A DNA stretch of 6,846 nt from assembly GCA_013042495.1 (NCBI GenBank), contig JABDQB010000092.1:1-6846 (forward strand), written 5' to 3'. The DNA comes from Gemmatimonadota bacterium (GTDB taxonomy: Bacteria > Gemmatimonadota > Gemmatimonadetes > Palauibacterales > Palauibacteraceae). Under the pieces are notes generated by a model that saw only the letters and a program-made list of their open reading frames with translations, had not been told where the DNA came from and made no database searches. A program made the position numbers and the translations under genes. Numbering within the stretch: the stretch's first letter is position 1; each line of letters begins with the position of its first letter. This document shows positions 1 to 6,047 of this stretch, piece by piece.

Positions 1-1
1 G

Positions 2-649
2 GACGAGAGCATCGATACGCCGTACCGTTGGATCGAAAACGGCACGCGGGTCGGCCTCGTCGGCGGATATATCTTCACGAACCGGGGAGATCCGCCGTTA
101 CGCCCGGGGTCCACGCCGTTCATCGCCGCCCGGCTTCGTGCTCGACTGAGCAGCCCGCTCTCTCTCGAGATCGGAGTCGGCTACGGCAATTCGAACGAGT
201 ACGTGATCGATCCGCGGCTGGAAGGCGGGCCGGCCGTCGTCGACACGGTGGACGCGGACTTCCTGGTCATCGCTGGATCGCTGCAGTTTGCGCTGACGGG
301 AGCCCGATCCTACCGCAAGCTGCAGCCCTACGTGGTGCTGGGTGGAGGCATTCTCCAGGGTTTGAGCACGGGCGCCAGCGAAGCTCTGGAGATTCCGCAG
401 CAACCGTTCAAGTACGAGATTGGGACATCCCCCATGATTCATCTCGGCGTCGGCGCCGAGTACGACATCTCCAAGAGGCTCGGACTTGCGTTCGAGGTCC
501 GGGACAACCTGTGGAAGATCAAGACCCCGGAGGGCTGGTTCCGGCTAGATGTCCTCGAGAACATCCTCGACACCGGGTCCGCGGCGCCCGATCAGTCTCA
601 GTGGACACACAACTTCGAGCTCACCGCCAGTCTCTACTATTACTTCTGA
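2..649 (+). CDS. Outer-membrane beta-barrel protein, C-terminal part (5' end outside window)
   Basis: An open frame runs from the left window edge to a TGA at 647-649, giving 215 visible residues; the start and any signal peptide lie upstream. The protein alternates amphipathic strands with polar turns, for example RVGLVGGYIFT, SLEIGVGYGNS, FLVIAGSLQFALTG, KLQPYVVLGGGIL, MIHLGVGAEYDIS and LGLAFEVRDNLW, and ends in ELTASLYYYF. A C-terminal strand finishing in an aromatic residue, usually Phe, is the signal recognised by the BAM outer-membrane assembly machinery. The pattern fits a small OmpA-like or OMP_b-brl-type barrel. There is no OmpA peptidoglycan-binding domain after the barrel. Substrate or role cannot be read from the sequence. 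It ends 16 bases before the fdhD-like gene, so cotranscription is possible, but nothing links it functionally to cofactor synthesis. The barrel call is fairly sure; the exact family is not. Confidence 0.75.
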   Translation, partial: DESIDTPYRWIENGTRVGLVGGYIFTNRGDPPLRPGSTPFIAARLRARLSSPLSLEIGVGYGNSNEYVIDPRLEGGPAVVDTVDADFLVIAGSLQFALTGARSYRKLQPYVVLGGGILQGLSTGASEALEIPQQPFKYEIGTSPMIHLGVGAEYDISKRLGLAFEVRDNLWKIKTPEGWFRLDVLENILDTGSAAPDQSQWTHNFELTASLYYYF

Positions 650-665
650 GCCCGTGGGACGACCC

Positions 666-1433
666 GTGAGCACCGATCTTCCGGGGCCCGAACGGGTCCT
701 GGCCCCGGAAGCCCGGGTGCGCGTCCGCTTGAACGACGGTACGGCTTTCGGTTGGAGCTGCACGCCGGAGGACCTCTCGGTACTGGCCCTGGGTTGGCTC
801 GTCTGCGAGGGAGTCGTCCGCACACCCGATGAGATCGAAGACCTGACCGAGCATGACGCCGAGGATGGCTTTGCCGCCTGCCTCTCGGTGCGGCTGGCGC
901 CACAGGCGCTGGCTCGATGGAAGCCGGCGCCGCCCGGCAGCGGTGAGTTCGCCGTCGGCCCCTCGGCGCTCTTCGCGGCCCTCGGCCAGGAGCCGGGCCG
1001 CCGAGGCCCTGAGAGCCCCGAGCTGCGGACGTTGCTGAAGGATCGGGACCGGGTCGCAGGGTGGTTTCGCGAAATGTTCGACCGGGCGTCGATCCGATCG
1101 AGCGTCGGAGGCGTTCACACCGGCGGACTCGTGGTAGACGGGGCGTTGGCCCACGTGGCGGAAGACGTGAGCCGTCACCACGTCGTGGATCGCCTGGCCG
1201 GATCGGCGTTCCTCGATGGAACGCTTGGGAGGGACACCATCTTCCTGCTGAGCGCGCGCATCTCGGGCGCCATGGCGGTCAAGGCGTGCCGGGCAGGTGT
1301 AGGGGCCCTCGTCTCGCGTTCCGTACCGACAGAGCTCGCGGCCACCGTGGCCGGATCACACGGACTGGTTCTCGTGGGCCGAGCCCGGCGCGAAGTGCCC
1401 CACTACTACTGGCCGACTGGCGAGGCCGAATGA
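666..1433 (+). CDS. fdhD: FdhD-family protein (formate dehydrogenase accessory sulfurtransferase homologue), lacking the CxxC motif
   Basis: This 255-residue protein belongs to the FdhD family, which carries sulfur from a cysteine desulfurase to molybdenum bis-MGD cofactor and delivers the cofactor to formate dehydrogenase in the cytoplasm. Family features seen: CTPEDLSVLALGWLVCEGVV (residues 32-51), matching the usual TPxDxxxLAxGFLxxEGII block; VGGVHTGGL with His151; EDVSRHHVVDRL (166-177), the counterpart of EDVGRHNAVDKL; then SARISGAMAVKACRAGV and a C-terminal LVLVGRARR. The normal sulfur-relay motif (CGVCG in E. coli, as I recall it) should lie between residues about 85 and 105, but PAPPGSGEFAVG is found there. 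The only cysteines are 32, 47, 72 and 208. The GTG start at 666 is chosen because it follows the upstream stop and has a weak GGGACG 4 bases ahead; GTG at 654 is the alternative. The stop overlaps the mobA start. The family call is good; sulfurtransferase activity is doubtful. Confidence 0.82.
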   Translation: MSTDLPGPERVLAPEARVRVRLNDGTAFGWSCTPEDLSVLALGWLVCEGVVRTPDEIEDLTEHDAEDGFAACLSVRLAPQALARWKPAPPGSGEFAVGPSALFAALGQEPGRRGPESPELRTLLKDRDRVAGWFREMFDRASIRSSVGGVHTGGLVVDGALAHVAEDVSRHHVVDRLAGSAFLDGTLGRDTIFLLSARISGAMAVKACRAGVGALVSRSVPTELAATVAGSHGLVLVGRARREVPHYYWPTGEAE

Positions 1434-2104
1434 TCGTGCGCCCCCGTCGGCAGCTGCTCGGCGTCGTGCTCGCGGGCGGCCGAAGTACCCGGTACGGTTC
1501 GGACAAGGCGTTCGCGGAGCTGGGTGGCACCTCCCTGGTGCGGCGGGCGGCGCGGACTCTGCGCTCGGAGGCCAGCCGCGTCGTGGTCGTGGCCAACGAT
1601 GTCGACAAGCACCGGTCGGAGGATCTTCCGGTCCGACCTGATCGAGTCGCGGGAATAGGTCCGCTCGGCGGGCTGCACACGGCTGTCGCCTGGGCGGAAG
1701 AGGAGGGCCTGGAGGGGGCGATCGTTCTTGCCACCGATATGCCATTCGTTCCCGGGTCGCTCATCGGCGAACTGGCCGGGCGCCTCGACGCCGACGCGGC
1801 GATCTTGCCCGCCAGCCGCGGACCACGAGGTTTCGAGCCCCTGTGCGCGGCGTACGGCGTGGGGTGCCTCCCGGCGATCGAGGCCGCAGTCTCGAGGGGC
1901 GATCGAGCGGTCGTCTCGTTCTTCCCGGACGTCGACCTGCGGATCATGGACCTGACCGAGGTTTCGTCGCACGGCGATCCGGATACGATGTTCTTCAACG
2001 TCAATCGACCGCAGGACCACCTGCGTGCCGACGCCCTGCTTGCGGGGCTGCGAGCGGCGGAAGCGGGACCTGACGGGAAGACCTCGGCCAAGGAGGAAGA
2101 ATGA
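1430..2104 (+). CDS. mobA: Molybdenum cofactor guanylyltransferase MobA
   Basis: MobA transfers GMP from GTP to the molybdenum-molybdopterin cofactor, giving the guanine dinucleotide form used by DMSO-reductase-family enzymes such as formate dehydrogenase. The 224-residue protein has the nucleotidyltransferase layout: LAGGRSTRYGSDKAF (residues 14-28), the GTP-binding LAGGxSxRMGxDK signature; GIGPLGGL (75-82); DMPF (103-106) with the metal-binding Asp103; CAAYG, matching the usual CAxY; and FFNVNRPQDH with Asn190 and Asn192, matching the family NxNTPEDL. Length is normal for bacterial MobA (about 190-220), with a short acidic C-terminal tail. The ATG at 1430 overlaps the fdhD stop as ATGA and has GAGG 4 bases upstream; earlier in-frame starts fall deep inside fdhD. 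The last codons of the tail also form the ribosome binding site of the next gene. CTP-using MocA is related, but the LAGGxSxRxGxDK signature and the fdhD partner favour MobA. Confidence 0.92.
   Translation: MIVRPRRQLLGVVLAGGRSTRYGSDKAFAELGGTSLVRRAARTLRSEASRVVVVANDVDKHRSEDLPVRPDRVAGIGPLGGLHTAVAWAEEEGLEGAIVLATDMPFVPGSLIGELAGRLDADAAILPASRGPRGFEPLCAAYGVGCLPAIEAAVSRGDRAVVSFFPDVDLRIMDLTEVSSHGDPDTMFFNVNRPQDHLRADALLAGLRAAEAGPDGKTSAKEEE
2090..2096 (+). promoter_or_regulatory. Strong Shine-Dalgarno sequence for dacB, embedded in the end of mobA
   Basis: AAGGAGG lies 4 bases before the ATG at 2101 and is read in mobA as the Lys-Glu-Glu codons of the C-terminal tail. It is the best match to the anti-Shine-Dalgarno sequence at any junction in this operon; the other starts have only GAGG, GGAG or weaker. 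It fixes the dacB start and suggests dacB is translated strongly on its own as well as by coupling. Confidence 0.8.
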
Positions 2105-3672
2105 GCAAGGGTCGGATGAGGAACGTGGCCGGCCTTCCCGCCGGAAGAACGAGTCCGGGGGATTGGCTCAGGCTCGCCGCGCTCGTCCTGGCGCTCGGCG
2201 TACCGCTGACGGTCCACGGCCAGGAGCCTGCCCGCATCGAAGGCTCTGGCTACTCCACGGCCCTCGACTCTCCGGTCGCGCTGGCAGCGAGGCTCGATCG
2301 GATTCTGGATGATCCTGCACTGGTGCGCGCCCAGGTTGGCCTCGTGGTCCAGGTCGCCGAGACTGGCGAGGTGCTCTACGAAGCCCAGGGCCAGAAGCTG
2401 TTCGTGCCGGCCAGCAATACCAAGATCGTCACGGCCGCCGTTGCGCTCGACGTCCTCGGGCCGTCGTACCGGTGGGAGACATCGCTCGCCGCGGACGGCG
2501 CGATCTCTGACGGGGTGCTCGACGGCGACCTGTGGATCGTAGGTGGCGGAGACCCATGGCTCACCCGAGAGGCCGTGGCATCGTGGCCCGGCCTCCTCAG
2601 GCGGGCGGGTGTGCGCAGAATCACGGGAGACGTGATCGGCGATGACCGGGCGTTCGGCGGGCCGCAATGGGGGGAGGGGTGGTTCTGGCACGAGATATAC
2701 GCTTATTGGGCCTCCGGCGTGTCCGGCCTGCAAGTGCGCCCGAACACCGTGCGCGCCCGCCTGGTAGCGGGTAGCGACGCCGGCGAACCTGCGCGCTTCG
2801 AGCTGCTACGGCCGGGTCCGCCGCTGCCGCTGGTCGTGAAGGTGAGGACAGGGGCGCCCGGATCCGAAGTACGTCTACAGTACGAGCCGCCGCCGGAGGG
2901 GGGCGACGTCCTGATGACCGGCTGGATACCAGCTTCCGACACTGTGCCCCTCCACCTGGCCACACACCATCCCACTCTGTATCTGCTTGCGCACCTTGGG
3001 CGGTCGCTTGAGGCCGGCGGAGTCGAAGTCGATGGGGAGATTCGACGAGCGCGCGACGACGAGCGCCCGACCGGCCTCGCATGGTCGCACGTAGTGGAAT
3101 CGGACTCCCTCGGGGCGGCGGTCGCCGAAATGCTGAAGCCGAGTGACAACCAGATGGCCGAGTCGATGCTGCGCACCGTGGGCAGGGAGAGTTCGGGAGA
3201 CGGAACGGCATCAGCCGGATTGGCCGTTGCCGAAGGGGTGCTTGCAGGCTGGGGAATCGAGTCCGGGGCCATATCCCTGTCTGACGGATCCGGCCTTTCG
3301 CGTTACAACCGGATCGCGCCCAACGCCATGGCCCGGCTGTTGAGAGCGATGTGGCGGCACCCTCAGTACCGGGTGTTCTTCGACGGCCTGCCTGTCGCCG
3401 CCGTGGACGGTACGCTGCGGCGTCGCCTGTCCGGAACGCCGGCCGAGGAAAACGTCAGGGCCAAGACCGGGTCGCTCGCATCGGCCCGGGCACTCTCCGG
3501 TTATCTGACCGATGGAAGCGGGGAGACCCTCGTGTTTTCCCTCATGGTCAACGGCTACGATGTGAGCGGGAGCGTGACCGAAGCCCTGGAAGATCTCATC
3601 ATCGAGCAGTTGTCCCTGTACAGGCGAAGCGTCGAACCGGGATGGCCCATGTATCGCGAGGACGCGCCATGA
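2101..3672 (+). CDS. dacB: D-alanyl-D-alanine carboxypeptidase/endopeptidase, PBP4 type (peptidase S13)
   Basis: This 523-residue periplasmic enzyme is a serine DD-peptidase that trims pentapeptide stems and/or cleaves peptide cross-links in peptidoglycan. The N-terminus carries a signal peptide: basic region with Arg5, Arg7 and Arg16, hydrophobic stretch about residues 22-38 (WLRLAALVLALGVPLTV), likely cleavage after VHG at 40/41. The three penicillin-binding motifs are present and well spaced: SNTK (105-108) with nucleophile Ser105, SDN (348-350), and KTG (455-457). The large gap between SxxK and SxN is typical of class C PBPs, which insert extra domains there; this region contains the recognisable VGGGDP, RRITGDVIGDD and VSGLQVRPNTV blocks. 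Length is within the family range. It overlaps mobA and moeA by 4 bases each, an odd place for a cell-wall gene. The dacB symbol reflects the family; no substrate preference can be read. Confidence 0.93.
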   Translation: MSKGRMRNVAGLPAGRTSPGDWLRLAALVLALGVPLTVHGQEPARIEGSGYSTALDSPVALAARLDRILDDPALVRAQVGLVVQVAETGEVLYEAQGQKLFVPASNTKIVTAAVALDVLGPSYRWETSLAADGAISDGVLDGDLWIVGGGDPWLTREAVASWPGLLRRAGVRRITGDVIGDDRAFGGPQWGEGWFWHEIYAYWASGVSGLQVRPNTVRARLVAGSDAGEPARFELLRPGPPLPLVVKVRTGAPGSEVRLQYEPPPEGGDVLMTGWIPASDTVPLHLATHHPTLYLLAHLGRSLEAGGVEVDGEIRRARDDERPTGLAWSHVVESDSLGAAVAEMLKPSDNQMAESMLRTVGRESSGDGTASAGLAVAEGVLAGWGIESGAISLSDGSGLSRYNRIAPNAMARLLRAMWRHPQYRVFFDGLPVAAVDGTLRRRLSGTPAEENVRAKTGSLASARALSGYLTDGSGETLVFSLMVNGYDVSGSVTEALEDLIIEQLSLYRRSVEPGWPMYREDAP

Positions 3673-4949
3673 GCCGTCGAGCCGTCGGCGGATCCATGCG
3701 CGACCCGGAGGCGGACTGGCTGGGATGGCGCGAAGCGCTGGAGACGATTCTCGCCCACTGTCATCCGATGCCCATCGAGCGCCGCAACGCGACGTGGGCC
3801 CTCGGCTGTGCCCTCGCCGAGGACGTCACGGCCACCGTATTCCATCCGCCATGGGACAACAGCGCCATGGACGGATTCGCGGTCCATGCGGACGACGTCC
3901 GGGGCGCGACCCCCGAGAGCCCTGTCAGCCTGCCCGTCTCCGATGACATCCCCGCGGGCTCCTTCCCCTCCGGGCCGCTCGCGCGGGGAACGGTGGCCCG
4001 CGTCATGACCGGAGCACCCGTCCCCGAGGGCGCCTCGGGTGTGGTTCGAGTAGAGCACACGAGGGAAGTCTCACCGCAGGAGGTGATCGTCAACCAGGCG
4101 ACCGACGCCGAGCGGAACATCCGGCGCCGTGGCGAGGATATCGAAGAAGGTGAGATCGTGCTCCGCCGTGGAGCCGCCGTCACCCCGGCGACCGTGGGCG
4201 TTTTGGCCATGCAGGGTATGGTCGATGTAGCCGTGCGCAGGCGACCCCGGGTGGGCGTACTCTCCAATGGAAATGAACTGGCGGACTTCGATGAGGTGGC
4301 GGAAGTCAGAGCCGGAAGACGTATCATGAACTCGAACGGGCACGCCCTCGCGGCACAGATCCTAACCGTCGGCGCTGAACCGGTGCCTCTTGGCATTGCC
4401 CGTGACGACGCGGACGACGTGCGTCGTTGTCTCGATGCTGCGGCCGACTGCGATGCGGTAATCTCCTCGGCCGGTGTCAGCGTGGGAGACCACGATCAGG
4501 TGAAGGCGGCGCTGGACGGCATGGGGATGCGGCGTCTGTTCTGGCGCGCGAGCATTCGGCCCGGCAGTCCTCTCACGTTCGGCCTTCTGGACGGCCGACC
4601 GTTCTGGGGCCTCCCCGGGAATCCTGTTTCGGCGATGGTCACGTTCGAGGTCTTCCTGCGACCGGCGCTCCGAAAGATGATGGGGCATCGTCACCCGGAG
4701 GCACCGCGGGTCGTGGCGCGGGCCAGGAAGGCGATCTCCTCGTCGGCCGACCTGACCCATTTCTACCGCGTGCTCCTGACTCGCGTTGCCGGCGACCTTC
4801 CGGAAGTCGAGCTCACCGGACCCCAGGGCTCGGGTATCCTGACGTCCATGAGCGCCGCCGACGGCCTGCTCATCATTCCCGAGGGACGCACCGAGGTCGA
4901 GGCTGGGGAGATCGTCGAAGTGATTCCGCTCCCCGGAGACTGGTCGTGA
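3669..4949 (+). CDS. moeA: Molybdopterin molybdenumtransferase MoeA, with altered active-site residues
   Basis: MoeA inserts molybdate into adenylylated molybdopterin to make molybdenum cofactor; some homologues handle tungstate. The 426-residue protein shows the family blocks in order: PPWDNSAMDGFAV (Asp63 to Gly69), MTGAPVPEGA (113-122), NIRRRGEDI, then the MoCF-biosynthesis domain with SNGNEL (199-204), MNSNGHALAAQ, GVSVGDHD (269-276), FWRASIRPGSP (291-301) and GLPGNPVS (314-321), followed by a C-terminal MoeA domain IV. SNGNEL replaces the usual STGDEL, keeping Glu203 but changing Asp to Asn202. In E. coli, as I recall it, the FWKLAIKPGKP segment has three lysines; here they are Arg293, Arg297 and Ser300. 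The ATG at 3669 overlaps dacB as ATGA and has GAGG 7 bases upstream; ATG 3696 is an alternative, since residues 1-20 extend beyond the usual N-terminus. The next gene starts inside its stop codon. Family is certain; metal specificity is open. Confidence 0.94.
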   Translation: MSRRAVGGSMRDPEADWLGWREALETILAHCHPMPIERRNATWALGCALAEDVTATVFHPPWDNSAMDGFAVHADDVRGATPESPVSLPVSDDIPAGSFPSGPLARGTVARVMTGAPVPEGASGVVRVEHTREVSPQEVIVNQATDAERNIRRRGEDIEEGEIVLRRGAAVTPATVGVLAMQGMVDVAVRRRPRVGVLSNGNELADFDEVAEVRAGRRIMNSNGHALAAQILTVGAEPVPLGIARDDADDVRRCLDAAADCDAVISSAGVSVGDHDQVKAALDGMGMRRLFWRASIRPGSPLTFGLLDGRPFWGLPGNPVSAMVTFEVFLRPALRKMMGHRHPEAPRVVARARKAISSSADLTHFYRVLLTRVAGDLPEVELTGPQGSGILTSMSAADGLLIIPEGRTEVEAGEIVEVIPLPGDWS

Positions 4950-6034
4950 GTCGCCAGGTCCTGGTCCTGATCGGCACACGCCGCGGACTGTTCCGAGCCA
5001 CGTCCGACGAAGACCGGCGGGAATGGACCGTGGAAGGACCGTCGATCGCGGGCTACGAAGTGTACCATGCGATCCTCGACCCTCGTGATCCACGAATGGG
5101 TTATGCCGCCGTCCGGCACGAGGTGTGGGGGTCGCACGTGTACCGGTCCACCGACGCTGGAAAGACGTGGGATCCGCTGGCGTCCCGTCCGACGTTTCCA
5201 GAAGGCTCCGACCGCACCGTGGAGGCAATCTGGCACCTGGCGCCAGGGGGTGACGCCGAGCCCGGAGTCATCTATGCCGGCGTCGAGCCGGCCGCTTTGT
5301 TCGTTTCACTGGACGAGGGAGAAAGCTGGGCACGTGTCACGAGCATCGAGGAGCACCCGACGGCCGCGGCGTGGCAACCCGCGAAGGGCGGTCTGGCGCT
5401 GCACTCGATCCAGGTCGACAGATCCGACCCGGACCGTATCTTCGCCGCGGTGTCCGCCGGCGGTACCTATCGATCCGAAGATGGAGGACGGTCCTGGACG
5501 GCGATCAACGAAGGAGTTCGGGCCGAGTTCCTGGCCGACACCAGGCCCGAGGCCGGACAGTGCGTCCATAGCGTTCGGCTCCACCCGGAGTCACCGAAGC
5601 GCCTGTATCAGCAGAATCACTGCGGCACGTATCGAACGGACGACGCTGGAAATACGTGGACCGAGATCACGAATGGTCTTCCCAGCGATTTCGGCTACGT
5701 GATGGGTCTCGATCCGTCGGACCCGGATCGTTGCTGGGTGATCCCGGAAGAAAGCAGCCATCTTCGAGCCGTATGCGAGGGAAGACTCCGAGTCTACGAA
5801 ACCGTTGACGCGGGACAGACCTGGAAAGCGCTGGCCGAGGGCCTTCCCCAGGAACAGGCCTGGGTCACGGTCCTCCGCGAGGCACTCGCGACCGACGGGC
5901 TTGCGCCGTGCGGAGTGTACTTCGGGACGTCCACGGGCCACCTGTTTGGCAGTGCCGACGGAATCGGGTGGCAGGAGATCACCCGCCACCTGCCGAAGAT
6001 CCTCTCCGTCGAGGTCACGGTTCTGCCCGCTTGA
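4946..6034 (+). CDS. BNR/Asp-box beta-propeller protein (WD40/YVTN/BNR-like; not a true sialidase)
   Basis: This 362-residue protein is built of Asp-box repeats (S/T-x-D-x-G-x-T-W). Clear copies begin at residues 68 (STDAGKTW), 121 (SLDEGESW), 177 (SEDGGRSW), 231 (TDDAGNTW), 286 (TVDAGQTW) and 336 (SADGIGW), with a degenerate one near 20 (SDEDRREW). The 48-56 residue spacing implies six or seven propeller blades. There is no signal peptide, so it is probably cytoplasmic. Databases often name relatives glycosyl hydrolase or exo-alpha-sialidase, but I see no N-terminal F/YRIP motif and cannot place the catalytic Arg triad. Conserved-looking blocks are QQNHCG (222-227) and GLPSDFGY, which I recall from a widespread uncharacterised BNR family. 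The start is GTG, overlapping the moeA stop as GTGA, with GGAG (4935-4938) 7 bases upstream. Function is unknown; the coupling to moeA suggests a role connected with molybdoenzymes, which is inference. Confidence 0.85.
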   Translation: MSRQVLVLIGTRRGLFRATSDEDRREWTVEGPSIAGYEVYHAILDPRDPRMGYAAVRHEVWGSHVYRSTDAGKTWDPLASRPTFPEGSDRTVEAIWHLAPGGDAEPGVIYAGVEPAALFVSLDEGESWARVTSIEEHPTAAAWQPAKGGLALHSIQVDRSDPDRIFAAVSAGGTYRSEDGGRSWTAINEGVRAEFLADTRPEAGQCVHSVRLHPESPKRLYQQNHCGTYRTDDAGNTWTEITNGLPSDFGYVMGLDPSDPDRCWVIPEESSHLRAVCEGRLRVYETVDAGQTWKALAEGLPQEQAWVTVLREALATDGLAPCGVYFGTSTGHLFGSADGIGWQEITRHLPKILSVEVTVLPA

Positions 6035-6047
6035 GACGCCAGGCGAC

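Noticed and set aside
549..665. N-terminal extension of the fdhD-like gene to an ATG at 549
   Set aside because: It would overlap the outer-membrane barrel gene by about 100 bases, and the added residues are Ser/Pro-rich with no FdhD similarity. GTG 666 fits the family start and the gene spacing.
28..669. 213-residue plus-strand open frame overlapping the barrel gene
   Set aside because: Arg-rich out-of-frame shadow; the frame from position 2 gives alternating beta strands and an aromatic C-terminus typical of outer-membrane proteins.
1279..2733. 484-residue open frame on the minus strand across mobA and dacB
   Set aside because: Its composition is Arg/Pro/Ser-rich with no recognisable domain, and it lies opposite two genes with clear motifs. 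Long antisense frames are expected in high-GC coding DNA.
4362..5228. 288-residue minus-strand open frame across the moeA/propeller junction
   Set aside because: Low-complexity, Arg-rich translation with no motif; it is a codon-bias shadow of the plus-strand genes.
4946..6034. Calling the propeller gene a sialidase
   Set aside because: Asp boxes are structural and occur in many propellers. The F/YRIP motif and an identifiable catalytic Arg triad are missing, and there is no export signal.
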